64,000 nucleotides of DNA, taken from Conexibacter woesei DSM 14684. GTDB lineage: Bacteria; Actinomycetota; Thermoleophilia; Solirubrobacterales; Solirubrobacteraceae. Position numbers and translations under genes: made by a program. The notes beneath the pieces are model-generated. The model made no database searches. It had not been told where the DNA came from and was given only the letters and a program-made list of their open reading frames with translations. Each line of letters begins with the position of its first letter. The stretch's first letter is position 1. The stretch spans positions 5,814,001 through 5,878,000 of the forward strand of contig NC_013739.1 of assembly GCF_000025265.1 (NCBI RefSeq), written 5' to 3'. Shown here in pieces: positions 26,967 to 35,239 of this stretch.

Positions 26967-28927
26967 GCGATCTCCTTCTCGAGCACGTGCGCGTTGATCT
27001 CGGCGACGAGACGCGCGGTCTGCGGCAGCCCTATCTCTCGGATCATCGAGTCTCTGCGGACGCGGTAGTCCAGCAGGCGCTCCGGGATCACGAGACCGTG
27101 GTGCCCGGCCCGATGCAGCTCCAGGTAGAAGTGCCAGTCCTCGTACGACGTGAGGTCCTGGCTGTAGGCGAACCCGAGATCGAAGATCCGGTGGCGGATG
27201 ACGGCGGCAGCGTCACCGGCGACGTTGTCGCGGACGATCAGCTCGGTCTCGTTGCCGAGCGGCTGGTAGCCCGTCGAGAGCTCGTCGGTCGGCTCGCCAC
27301 GCTCGTCGACGTACCGCGACCACGACGTGACGTAGGCCAGCCGCCGATCGGACTCCAGCACGTCGACGCACCGTTCGATGAACGCCGGCGCGATCATGTT
27401 GTCCGCGTCCAGCGGCAGCACATAGCGCCCTCGCGCCTGAGCGACGCCGAAGTTGCGCGCGGCCCCGAGCCCTGCGTTCGGCTGCGAGAGGACCGTCAGC
27501 GGATAGCGGACGGCAAGCTCCTCGAGGATCCGGTCGGCCTCCCCGAAGGAGCCGTCGTTGACGATCAGGGTCTCCACCTCGGGATACGTCTGGGCGACGA
27601 CCGAGCGCACGGTGTCCTCGATGAACTCAGACATCCCGTAGTACGGGATCACGACCGACACGAGCGGCGCCGGTCTCGCCGCGCGCGCGCGGCGCAGGGG
27701 CCGCGGCCGGCGCTCCTCGTGCAGCGTCGCGTAGCGCTCGACGACCTCGTCGGGATGAGCGAGCGACAGAACGGTGTCGCGCGGGCCGCCCTCACGCCGT
27801 GGGCGGCGCGCCGCCTCCCGATCCGCGAGCAGCTGAGCGATCGCGTCGCTCAGCGCCTCGGCCGTCGTGTCGGCGGTGAACCAGCCGTTGACGCCGGGTC
27901 GGACCAGCTCCGTGAAGCCTCCCGTCGGCGTGGCGAGCACCGGCCGGTTGCGACGCATCGCCTCCAACGCGACGTACGGCCAGCATTCCCACAGCGAGGG
28001 CAGCACGACGACGTCGTGGCGCGAGATCACGTCGCCGAGCTGAGCGCGGGGGACATGGTCGAGAAACTCGATCCGCTCGTCCTCGGCTGCCATCAGCTCG
28101 AGCTGCGAGCGCATCGAACCGCCCAGCGGAGCCGTCTCGGTGTCGCCGCCGAGGAGCGTGAGCCGCCAGGCGGGATCGCCGAGCGCGGTGACCGCGCGCA
28201 ACAGGTTCTGCACGCCCTTGCGGCGCTCGAGCCGACCGATGTACAGCAGCTTCAGCGGACCGGCGCGGTCGACCGTGTCGGTGTCGTCCGGCAGCCCGTC
28301 GCCGAGCAGCAGCGGGTTGCGGATCTGCACCGCCGGCGCGAGCCGCTCGGCGCCGTAGAACCGCTCGTAGAGCCCGAGCACGTCGCCGCCGGGCCACAGC
28401 AGGAGGTCGGCGTGCCGCAGCGCGAAGCGCTCCAGCTCGTCGTCGACCTGATTCGAGAACTCGGCCGTGTCGTGGTGTCCGTCGAGCACCGCGCACAGCT
28501 CGGCGGTCGTGTGCAGACGGACCGCGAGCAGTGAATCGGCGACGCGCGGGTCGTGCGTCGCGCGCGCCTGCGCCAGCACGAAGCCCTCACCGAGGTAGTC
28601 CGAGACCTCGATCAGGTCCGGCCCGCCCCCGGGGTAGCGGTCGACGATCGCGTCGAAGACCGCGGAGCTGTAGCGATGGAGCGGGGTGTAGAAGCCTTCG
28701 GGCCACGCGGCATCGCGGACGAACACGTACTCGGCGGCCGGCGCCAGCAGCCGGTCGGGATCGCCGCCAGCGCGCAGCTCGTCGTACGCGGCGCGGTGTC
28801 CCTCCGTCGTGAAGATCGTGACGTCGTGCCCAGCCCCGGAGAGGATCCGCGCGGTGGTGTCGACGTACTCTCCGATGCCGCCACCGCCGAACGGCGCGAG
28901 GCTGCGCGAGACGAGCGCGACCTGCAT
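26945..28927 (-). CDS. Bifunctional glycosyltransferase: GT4 fused to GT2
   Basis: A 660-residue fusion. Residues 1 to about 385 form a GT4 (GT-B) enzyme: FGGGGIGEYVDTTARIL at the N-terminus, the phosphate-binding LLYIGRLERRKGVQNLL, and the EX7E motif in SLWECWPYVALEAM. Residues about 395-640 form a GT2 (GT-A) domain: VSVVIPYYGMSEFIEDTV, VNDGSF, metal-binding DAD in VLPLDADN, and ED in TSYEDWHFYLEL. Both active sites look intact. The ATG at 28927 is 4 bp after the upstream methyltransferase stop. It likely adds two sugars to a growing surface glycan. A paralogue with a damaged GT4 half is at 47452-49419. Confidence 0.92.
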   Translation of the reverse strand: MQVALVSRSLAPFGGGGIGEYVDTTARILSGAGHDVTIFTTEGHRAAYDELRAGGDPDRLLAPAAEYVFVRDAAWPEGFYTPLHRYSSAVFDAIVDRYPGGGPDLIEVSDYLGEGFVLAQARATHDPRVADSLLAVRLHTTAELCAVLDGHHDTAEFSNQVDDELERFALRHADLLLWPGGDVLGLYERFYGAERLAPAVQIRNPLLLGDGLPDDTDTVDRAGPLKLLYIGRLERRKGVQNLLRAVTALGDPAWRLTLLGGDTETAPLGGSMRSQLELMAAEDERIEFLDHVPRAQLGDVISRHDVVVLPSLWECWPYVALEAMRRNRPVLATPTGGFTELVRPGVNGWFTADTTAEALSDAIAQLLADREAARRPRREGGPRDTVLSLAHPDEVVERYATLHEERRPRPLRRARAARPAPLVSVVIPYYGMSEFIEDTVRSVVAQTYPEVETLIVNDGSFGEADRILEELAVRYPLTVLSQPNAGLGAARNFGVAQARGRYVLPLDADNMIAPAFIERCVDVLESDRRLAYVTSWSRYVDERGEPTDELSTGYQPLGNETELIVRDNVAGDAAAVIRHRIFDLGFAYSQDLTSYEDWHFYLELHRAGHHGLVIPERLLDYRVRRDSMIREIGLPQTARLVAEINAHVLEKEIAWTPRNV

Positions 28928-28931
28928 CGAG

Positions 28932-29780
28932 CTACGCCAGCGCCCGGCGCGCACGCGCCTTCGCGGCGCGCAGCGGCCGCGTCAGCTTCCACGAGATCGA
29001 CTGCTCCAGCGCGTTGCGCCCATGCCGCTCGCGGAGCACCAGCTCCTCCATCTCCGCGAGCTGCCGCTCGAGCAGCGCCACGCGATCGTTCATCGCCGTG
29101 AGCTCATCGGCCGGGACGGTCTCGTCCCCCTGCTCACGGCTCACGACGGTGTCGCGGACCTCGGCCCACAGCGGCGCCGCCGGGTAGTACCGCTGCTGCA
29201 GCACCTCGGGATCGGCCGTCGCCGGGCGCGAGTCGTCGACGACGATCAAGCCGAGCCCGCCCCACAGCTCGTGCCTGAGGCTCGGCTGCTTGAACATGTA
29301 GCCCGGGACGCAGTCGAGCTCGACGTACGCGACCTTGCGCCACGCGCGATAGCGCACCGCGTCGACGCCGCGGCGAACCTGCTCGTTGTTGACGTCGTGG
29401 ATCAGGATCAGCGTCCGTCTGACCGCATCGGAGTCGAGCAGATCCTCGATGTCCCGCTGCACTCCGTCGGAGGAGTGGTCGCCGTCGACCAGCGCGAAGT
29501 CGACGTTGCGGCCGTCGGCGGCCAGCTGCGCGAGCAGCTCGGGGAGCAGCACGTGCGAGTCGCCGGGATGCAGCGTCACATGGTCGGGCAGCTCGAGCGA
29601 CGGCGCGACGAGATCGAAGGAGTGCACCTCCTTCGCGTGGGCGGCGATGCGCCGCAGGCTCGCTCCCTCCGCCGTGCCGATCTCGATCGCCAGCTCAGGC
29701 TCGAGCTGCGTCAGCACGCCCTCGAACGCGGCGCGCTCGCCCAGCGACATCTGCCAAATGGTGTCGTCGAAGATCTCCAC
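28932..29780 (-). CDS. Class I methyltransferase with C-terminal coiled coil and basic tail
   Basis: A 282-residue protein. The nucleotide-binding motif ELAIEIGTAEGASLRRIAAH (about 31-50) and VDFALVDGDHSSDGVQRD (about 100-118) are typical of the methyltransferase_24/cephalosporin hydroxylase-like group in polysaccharide clusters. Residues 230-260 form a charged helix (NDRVALLERQLAEMEELV), followed by SISWKLTRPLR and a basic RARRALA end. SWKLTxPLR-like tails recur in glycosyltransferase-cluster proteins. I chose the GTG at 29780 with GAGGGA 5 bases upstream; longer frames run into the epimerase gene. The enzyme is first of a three-gene module with the GT fusion and the coiled-coil methyltransferase. 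Confidence 0.85.
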   Translation of the reverse strand: MEIFDDTIWQMSLGERAAFEGVLTQLEPELAIEIGTAEGASLRRIAAHAKEVHSFDLVAPSLELPDHVTLHPGDSHVLLPELLAQLAADGRNVDFALVDGDHSSDGVQRDIEDLLDSDAVRRTLILIHDVNNEQVRRGVDAVRYRAWRKVAYVELDCVPGYMFKQPSLRHELWGGLGLIVVDDSRPATADPEVLQQRYYPAAPLWAEVRDTVVSREQGDETVPADELTAMNDRVALLERQLAEMEELVLRERHGRNALEQSISWKLTRPLRAAKARARRALA

Positions 29781-29788
29781 TGTGTCCC

Positions 29789-30781
29789 TCAATCGGTTCG
29801 GCTGGTTGCTTCGGCGTGCATCTTGCCCGTTCCGGTGAGCCGACCGTGGACCCAGTCCCAGCTCCGCCGGATGCCGACGGTGAGCGGCGTCGCGGCCGAC
29901 CAGCCGGTCGACGCCGTCAGCCGCGAGCAGTCCAAGGCGGTCGCCGCGACGTCGAGTCCGCGGGACGGCTCGTGCCGGACGGAGACCGGACGATCGGCGG
30001 TCTCGCCGACGAGCTCCAGGACGCGACGGAGCGGCACCGCCTCGCCCGAGCCGACGTTGAAGGCTCCGGTCGCGCCTGGCGCCAGCGCCACCTCCACCGT
30101 CGCCTCCGCGGCGTCGTCGGCGTAGACGAAGTCGCGGCGGACGTCGAGCCCCCCGAAGACGGTGATCGGCTCGCCGAGCGAGAACGCGCGGCACCATGCG
30201 GCGACGACCCCCTGCCCGCGGCGGCCCGTCTGCCCCGGCCCGTAGACGTTCGAGTAGCGCAGGAGCGAGACCTCGAAGCCGTGCCGCTGCGCGAAGAACT
30301 CCGCATAGCGCTCCGTCACGACGGAGTTCATGCCGTGGATCGCGATCGGGTCGAGTGGATGGCTCTCGGGCGTCGGGAGCGTGGCGGGCTCTCCGTAGAT
30401 CGTGCCGCCGGAGGAGGCGAGCACGACGCGCCGCGTGTCCGTCTGGCGCATCGCGTCGAGCACGGTCAGCGCGGTGACGACGGAGTCGACCGTCGACGAC
30501 GTCAGATGGCGGTCGGCATGGGTCGGCGTCGAGGCGCCTGCAAGAAAGAAGACGACGTCGGCCGCGGCGATCAGGTCCGTCAGCTCCGCCGTCGCCGCGA
30601 TCGTCCGCTCGACCAGCTCGACCGCCGCGCCGTCGTGCACGCGCTCGAGCAGCCAGGGGTTGAACGAGCGGCTCGCGACCGTCACGGGATGCCCGCGCTC
30701 GGCAAGCCTGACGGCGACGTGCCCTCCGAGCAGTCCACCACCGAGCACGAGCGCCCTCGCGGGCGCGTCGTCACACGGCAT
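29789..30781 (-). CDS. NAD-dependent epimerase/dehydratase-like protein lacking YxxxK
   Basis: A 330-residue extended short-chain dehydrogenase of the nucleotide-sugar epimerase type. The dinucleotide loop is VLGGGLLGGHVA, the Ser region VVLASSGGTIYGEP, and late substrate-domain motifs include NVYGPGQ and RDFVYADDAAEA. Where the family has catalytic Tyr-X-X-X-Lys (as YGASK in the sister gene at 37890-38885) this protein reads HGMNS, so both Tyr and Lys are replaced. The rest of the helix (VVTERYAEFF) aligns well, so this is not a frameshift. It may act by another mechanism or not at all. It lies 8 bp upstream of the methyltransferase and is first of the minus-strand glycan operon. Confidence 0.85.
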   Translation of the reverse strand: MPCDDAPARALVLGGGLLGGHVAVRLAERGHPVTVASRSFNPWLLERVHDGAAVELVERTIAATAELTDLIAAADVVFFLAGASTPTHADRHLTSSTVDSVVTALTVLDAMRQTDTRRVVLASSGGTIYGEPATLPTPESHPLDPIAIHGMNSVVTERYAEFFAQRHGFEVSLLRYSNVYGPGQTGRRGQGVVAAWCRAFSLGEPITVFGGLDVRRDFVYADDAAEATVEVALAPGATGAFNVGSGEAVPLRRVLELVGETADRPVSVRHEPSRGLDVAATALDCSRLTASTGWSAATPLTVGIRRSWDWVHGRLTGTGKMHAEATSRTD

Positions 30782-30968
30782 CTTCGGCCCGTGCCCTATG
30801 CGTTCGCGCGGCGACGGTGCGGCGAAACACCGCGCCGTTCGTGGCCCAAGTGGTTTGCATCATCAGAGGAGCGCGCCGATGCATCGCACTACGGCGCAGC
30901 AGGTGGCGGAGCATAGCAATCCACTCGAACGGATCGGAGCGCTCAACACGGTCGACGCGCACCGGCGA

Positions 30969-30974
30969 TAAGGT
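30969..30974 (+). promoter_or_regulatory. Candidate -10 box before the GT-C-like gene
   Basis: TAAGGT lies 7 bases before the ATG at 30982, the spacing expected for leaderless transcription. The AAGG within it could alternatively be a weak ribosome-binding site. The rest of the 200-bp divergent region 30782-30968 shows nothing I recognise. Confidence 0.35.
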
Positions 30975-30981
30975 CACGGCG

Positions 30982-32400
30982 ATGCTGACGACCAGCGGCC
31001 AGGCGCCCCGTGCGAACACCATGACCAGACGAGCCGCGCTCGAGTACGCCGGTGTGGCGGCGATCTTCGTTCTGGTCACGGCAGTCGTCGCGCTCGGCTT
31101 CTGGCCCGGGCGGATGAACGCCGACACACTCGTTCAGATCGCCCAGATCCGGGGCAACTACTACACCAACCACCACGCGCCGATCTTGCAGGCGCTGTGG
31201 CGCCCGTTCTTCGTCAACGGTGCGGGGCCTGGCTGGGTCCTGACCGCGCAGACGCTCTGCTTCATGTCCGGCGCCTGGCTGATCTTCCGGCTCACGTTCC
31301 GCCGCGTGCCGGCGGCGCTCGCCGCCGCCGTCGTCGCGTTCACGCCGCCGACGTTCGGGTCGCTCGGCCTGATCGGTCGCGACGTGTGGTTCTTGAGCCT
31401 CCTGCTGCTGTCTTTTGGACTCGTCGCAACCGCATACCGCTGCGCGGGGCGCAAGCGCACGCTCGTGTGCGTCGGCGCCGTCCTTGCCGCATGGCTCGCG
31501 CTCGCCGCGCGTCAGAACGCCGCCGTCTCGGTCGTCGTGCCGATCGTGGCCGTGGCGTTTCTCGTGCTGCGCAACTGGCGCGGCGATCGCTGGGGTGCGA
31601 GAGGGCTCGTCGTGCGCTCGGTCGCCGCAGGGGTGCTCGCGACGCTCGCCATGATGATGAGCCTGACCGTGGTCAAGGATGCGATCGGCGTGACCCCGGC
31701 GTACCCGACGGGATCGCTCTTCGCATACGACCTCGCGATGTACTCGCTCGACGACGGCACGAATCGATTTCCGGCGTCAATCCTGCCCCAACGCGACATG
31801 ACGCAGATCCAGCAGCTCGCGAACGTGGACTCGGCCAACGCGCTCGTGGCGTCGCCGACATCGCCCATCAGATGGCCGATCAGCAAGCACGTCGACGGGG
31901 TGTTGCAGGATGCATGGATCGACCGGGTGACCGCCGATCCGCTCGGCTATCTGCGGATCCGAACCCGGCTGTTCCTGCGACAGATCGCGCTGACACGAGA
32001 TGCCGTGTGGACATACCACCCGTTCATCGACCCGAATCCGTGGGGATATCGGACGACCTTCCCGTGGGCCAACGACATCGCCAACGACTACGAGGACGCA
32101 TTCGCCGATGCGCAGCTGAACGGCAACACCGTCTTCGCCGTCTGGATCTACCTGCTCGCGAGTGCCGTGGCCGTGGTGTTGTGCCTGCGGCGGCGCACGA
32201 CCGTCCGAGTACTGATCGCGGGGCTGGCCGCGATGCCCCTGCTCTACCAGGCCGGCCTCTACTTCGGCGCGATGGGCACCATATTCCGGTTCGAGTACCC
32301 CGCGGTCGTGCTCGGGACTATCGTCATGGTGTTCGGCGTGCAACGCGCGTGGCAGCTCCGGCCCGCCGCCATGCGTGGCCGACGTCACGCCGGTGCGTGA
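30982..32400 (+). CDS. Polytopic membrane protein, possible GT-C glycosyltransferase
   Basis: A 472-residue protein with about ten to eleven hydrophobic helices. The first extracytoplasmic loop after TM1 is FWPGRMNADTLVQIAQIRGN, followed by NHHAPILQALW. GT-C glycosyltransferases, which use polyprenyl-phosphate sugars outside the membrane, carry acidic residues in this loop, so an Asp here (NADT) is suggestive. The long loop between late helices (about 240-370) faces outside. I chose the ATG at 30982 with TAAGGT just upstream; another ATG at 31021 is possible. GC content is lower than in the neighbours (about 60% in places), hinting at transfer. The stop overlaps the convergent GtrA gene by 16 bases. 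Confidence 0.75.
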   Translation: MLTTSGQAPRANTMTRRAALEYAGVAAIFVLVTAVVALGFWPGRMNADTLVQIAQIRGNYYTNHHAPILQALWRPFFVNGAGPGWVLTAQTLCFMSGAWLIFRLTFRRVPAALAAAVVAFTPPTFGSLGLIGRDVWFLSLLLLSFGLVATAYRCAGRKRTLVCVGAVLAAWLALAARQNAAVSVVVPIVAVAFLVLRNWRGDRWGARGLVVRSVAAGVLATLAMMMSLTVVKDAIGVTPAYPTGSLFAYDLAMYSLDDGTNRFPASILPQRDMTQIQQLANVDSANALVASPTSPIRWPISKHVDGVLQDAWIDRVTADPLGYLRIRTRLFLRQIALTRDAVWTYHPFIDPNPWGYRTTFPWANDIANDYEDAFADAQLNGNTVFAVWIYLLASAVAVVLCLRRRTTVRVLIAGLAAMPLLYQAGLYFGAMGTIFRFEYPAVVLGTIVMVFGVQRAWQLRPAAMRGRRHAGA

Positions 32401-32798
32401 AAGACGCGCCGCCGCAGCAGCACGAACGCGACGAGCGAGGCCACCGGCACGCACAAGAGGTAGGCGACCGTGTCCGTGACATTCAGCAGGTCTGGAAGCA
32501 GCGCGGTGCTACCGGCGGCGACGGCGTACTGAACCGCACCGATCACGACGTAGCTGCGCACCTGCGCTGACAACGAGAGCGCGAACTCGTCTCGTCCGCC
32601 GAACACGAACGTCCGTTGCAGCGTGAAGTGGAGGACGATCGCCGCGATGTATGCCAGCAGGATCGCGAGCTGGATCGGAAGTCCGACGAGATCAGACAGG
32701 ACGACCGTCCCGCCGATGTAGACGCAGGCGACAGTCCCGCCGGCGATCAGATAGCGGCCCAGCTGGCCGGCGAGCGGGTGGCGGAGGAGGTCGCGCAC
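32385..32798 (-). CDS. GtrA-family membrane protein
   Basis: A 137-residue protein with four membrane helices, typical of GtrA. These proteins are thought to flip or present polyprenyl-phosphate sugars for glycan decoration. The family start QLGRYLIAGGTVACVYIGG is clear, as is the loop LHFTLQRTFVFGGRDE between TM2 and TM3, and the ending FVLLRRRVF. The GTG at 32798 is 6 bases after a TACCGT hexamer on the minus strand. A longer frame extends upstream but lacks family similarity and would overlap the divergent methyltransferase promoter. It probably works with a GT2-type synthase or a GT-C enzyme of the island. Confidence 0.86.
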   Translation of the reverse strand: MRDLLRHPLAGQLGRYLIAGGTVACVYIGGTVVLSDLVGLPIQLAILLAYIAAIVLHFTLQRTFVFGGRDEFALSLSAQVRSYVVIGAVQYAVAAGSTALLPDLLNVTDTVAYLLCVPVASLVAFVLLRRRVFHAPA

Positions 32799-32804
32799 GC
32801 AGCG

Positions 32805-32810
32805 ACGGTA
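32805..32810 (-). promoter_or_regulatory. Candidate -10 box of the GtrA gene
   Basis: TACCGT on the minus strand ends 6 bases before the GTG at 32798, where no Shine-Dalgarno sequence is visible. This is leaderless spacing. Confidence 0.4.
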
Positions 32811-32849
32811 GCGCGACCTGAGGCAGCGGTGATCTGACGCAGCCGTCCA

Positions 32850-32855
32850 TATACT
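32850..32855 (+). promoter_or_regulatory. Candidate -10 box of the heptose/methyltransferase operon
   Basis: TATACT is close to the TATAAT consensus and ends 7 bases before the GTG at 32863, which lacks a ribosome-binding site. The start of transcription would fall on or next to the start codon. The -35 region is not recognisable. Confidence 0.5.
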
Positions 32856-32862
32856 TGCCCCG

Positions 32863-33501
32863 GTGCCAACTTCTGCTGACGCTCGTCCCCACGTCACCGA
32901 CACCGATGCCGTCCACGGCGAACACGGTTTCGGATTCCTCGATCGGCTCGGCATCGTCCTGCGTTCGCGCGCCGTGCTCTCATTCGCTCGCCGTGAGCGT
33001 CCGGCGGCCGTACTCGACCTCGGCTGCGGCTACGACGCCGGCCTGCTCAGACAGCTCGCGCCGCATGTCACGAGATTGGTCGGTGTCGATCTGCGCGTTA
33101 GCGCAGCAGCAAAGGCGCTGCCGGGCTCGCTGTTCCTCGAGCAGCGCATCGACGAAGCGCTCGCAGCGCTGGACGAGGGCGCGTTCGACCTTGTGACGAT
33201 GATGTCGGTGCTCGAGCACCTCGAAGACGGTCCAGCGACCCTCGCCGGCTGCCACCGCGTCCTGCGACCGGGCGGCACGCTGATCGTGCACGTTCCGACC
33301 TGGCAGGGGAAGCCGGTGCTCGAATGGTTCGCGTTCAGACGCGGGGTCGCGACCGAAGGCATCAACGACCACCGCATGTACTACGGCGTACGAGATCTCT
33401 GGCCGCCGTTGATCGCCGCGGGCTTCGAGCCACGCAACGTGCGAATGCGCTACCACACCGGTGGGTTCGCGTTGCGCGCCGTTGCCAGACGAGCCGCCTG
33501 A
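32863..33501 (+). CDS. SAM-dependent methyltransferase (methyltransferase_11 type)
   Basis: A 212-residue small class I methyltransferase. Motif I VLDLGCGYDAGLLRQL (about 50-65), the acidic strand-2 end LVGVDLR, and motif IV FDLVTMMSVLEHLEDG (about 104-120) are intact. HRVLRPGGTLIVHVPTW is the usual post-motif. The GTG is preceded by TATACT and no Shine-Dalgarno site. It starts the plus-strand operon that leads into the heptose genes; its stop is 4 bases before hddA. It may methylate the heptose or a lipid-linked intermediate. The acceptor is unproven. Confidence 0.87.
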   Translation: MPTSADARPHVTDTDAVHGEHGFGFLDRLGIVLRSRAVLSFARRERPAAVLDLGCGYDAGLLRQLAPHVTRLVGVDLRVSAAAKALPGSLFLEQRIDEALAALDEGAFDLVTMMSVLEHLEDGPATLAGCHRVLRPGGTLIVHVPTWQGKPVLEWFAFRRGVATEGINDHRMYYGVRDLWPPLIAAGFEPRNVRMRYHTGGFALRAVARRAA

Positions 33502-33505
33502 TCTG

Positions 33506-34486
33506 ATGCTGATCACCCGCACCCCGCTCCGCATCTCGATCGGAGGCGGCGGCACCGATCTGCCGTCGTACTACCGGCGACGCTCCGGCTTCTGCGTCTC
33601 GGCTGCGATCAACAGATACATGTTCATCGGCCTGAACCGGACGTTCACCGACGACTACCTGCTCAAGTACTCGGGGCTGGAGCGTCGCGAACGGATCGAC
33701 GAGATCGAGCACGCGATCGTGCGCGAGGCGTTCCGCAAGCACGAGATCCCCGCCGGCGTCGAGATGGTCTCGATGGCGGACATCCCGTCCGGTACCGGCC
33801 TCGGTTCCTCCGGCTCGTTCACAGTCGGGCTGCTGCGCGCGATCTACGCACACAAGCGCGAGCACGTCACAGCGGGCGCACTCGCCGAGGAAGCGGCGCA
33901 CATCGAGATCGACCTGCTCGGCCAGCCAGTCGGCAAGCAGGATCAGTACATCGCCGCGTTCGGCGGGCTGACGTGCTTCGAGTTCGGCGAGGACGACCGC
34001 GTCTCGGTGCGCCCTCTCGCGGTCTCGCAGGAGACGCTTCACGAGCTGGAGGAGCGGCTGCTGCTGTTCTTCACCGGCTACTCGCGCGCCGCGGGCTCGA
34101 TCCTCCAGGACCAGCACACGAAGTCCGAGTCCGGCGACGACGCGATGCTGGCCAACCTCGACGAGACGAAGGAGCTCGGCCGCCGCATCGCCGACGCGCT
34201 CGAAGACGGCCGCCCAGAGGAGTTCGGGACGATGATGCGCGAGCACTGGGAGCGCAAGCGCGCTCGCTCGGAGGGCATGTCGAACCCGGCGATCGACCGC
34301 TGGTACGAGGCGGGCCTGGCCGGCGGCGCGGTCGGCGGCAAGCTCGTCGGCGCCGGAACCGGCGGCTTCCTGATGTTCTACGCCTCCGACCCGGCTGGTG
34401 TGCGTGCGGCGATGGCGGCCGAAGGGCTCAGAGAGACGCGCTTCCAGTTCGATCTCGACGGCTCCAGCGTGATCGTCCGCGACTAG
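33506..34486 (+). CDS. hddA: D-glycero-alpha-D-manno-heptose-7-phosphate kinase (HddA-like GHMP kinase)
   Basis: A 326-residue GHMP kinase. HddA phosphorylates D-glycero-D-manno-heptose 7-phosphate at C1, giving the alpha-1,7-bisphosphate on the GDP-heptose route. The start ITRTPLRISIGGGGTDLPSYY and the ATP-binding loop IPSGTGLGSSGSF (about 93-106) are characteristic, and KLVGAGTGGFLMFYA is the C-terminal GHMP motif. Length and motifs match HddA-like and related fucose-kinase-like enzymes. Neighbouring hddC, gmhA and gmhB support the heptose role. It starts 4 bases after the methyltransferase stop. Confidence 0.88.
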   Translation: MLITRTPLRISIGGGGTDLPSYYRRRSGFCVSAAINRYMFIGLNRTFTDDYLLKYSGLERRERIDEIEHAIVREAFRKHEIPAGVEMVSMADIPSGTGLGSSGSFTVGLLRAIYAHKREHVTAGALAEEAAHIEIDLLGQPVGKQDQYIAAFGGLTCFEFGEDDRVSVRPLAVSQETLHELEERLLLFFTGYSRAAGSILQDQHTKSESGDDAMLANLDETKELGRRIADALEDGRPEEFGTMMREHWERKRARSEGMSNPAIDRWYEAGLAGGAVGGKLVGAGTGGFLMFYASDPAGVRAAMAAEGLRETRFQFDLDGSSVIVRD

Positions 34487-34513
34487 GCGCGACGCCGAGC
34501 GGAGAACCTTCCT

Positions 34514-35239
34514 GTGCAATGCGTCATCCTCGCCGGCGGGCTCGCCACGCGCCTGCGGCCGATCACCGAGCAGATTCCGAAGGCGCTCGTGCCGGTGTGC
34601 GGCCGCCCGTTCGCCGACTGGCAGCTCGGCTGGCTCGCCGGTCAGGGCGTCACGGACGTCGTCTTCTCGATTGGGTACCTTGGTGAGCAGATCGTCGAGC
34701 ACGTCGGCGACGGCGCTCGCACGGGCCTGTCCGTTCGGTACGTGGATGAGGGGACGAACCTGCGTGGGACCGCAGGCGCGCTGCGACTCGCATACGATGC
34801 CGGCGTCCTCGCCGAAGATTTTGGGGTGCTGTACGGCGACTCTTACCTCTCTGCTCCGTTGCAGCACGTATGGGCGGACTTCCGCGCGAGCAGACCCGAC
34901 GCATTGATGACCGTGTATCGCAACGACAACCGCTTCGACCGCTCCAACGCCCGCCTCGACACAGACGGCATGGTCACGTATGACAAGACGGTCGCCGATC
35001 CCGCCGCGGCCGGCATGCACTGGATCGACTACGGGTTCCTGGTGCTCGACCGCGAGCGCGTGATCCCGCGGATCCCCGCCGGTGAGGTCTTCGACCTCGC
35101 CACCGTCCAGCGCGAGCTGTCCGAAGCCGGAAGGCTCGCGGGCTACGAGGTCCATGACCGCTTCTACGAGATCGGCTCGCCCGAGGGTCTCGCCGAGCTG
35201 GAGGCGCACCTGACCACCACGACCGAGGAACGCTCGTGA
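34514..35239 (+). CDS. hddC: Heptose-1-phosphate guanylyltransferase (HddC-like nucleotidyltransferase)
   Basis: A 241-residue sugar-phosphate nucleotidyltransferase. HddC makes GDP-D-glycero-alpha-D-manno-heptose from heptose 1-phosphate and GTP. The signature VILAGGLATRLRPIT...PKALVPV (2-27) binds the nucleotide and phosphate, and YGDSYLS supplies a metal-site Asp. The ending FYEIGSPEGLAELEAHL is typical of the family. The GTG has GGAG 9 bases upstream. The specific sugar and base are inferred from the surrounding heptose genes; other hexose-1-phosphate transferases share these motifs. Its end overlaps the GT2 gene as GTGA. Confidence 0.84.
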   Translation: MQCVILAGGLATRLRPITEQIPKALVPVCGRPFADWQLGWLAGQGVTDVVFSIGYLGEQIVEHVGDGARTGLSVRYVDEGTNLRGTAGALRLAYDAGVLAEDFGVLYGDSYLSAPLQHVWADFRASRPDALMTVYRNDNRFDRSNARLDTDGMVTYDKTVADPAAAGMHWIDYGFLVLDRERVIPRIPAGEVFDLATVQRELSEAGRLAGYEVHDRFYEIGSPEGLAELEAHLTTTTEERS

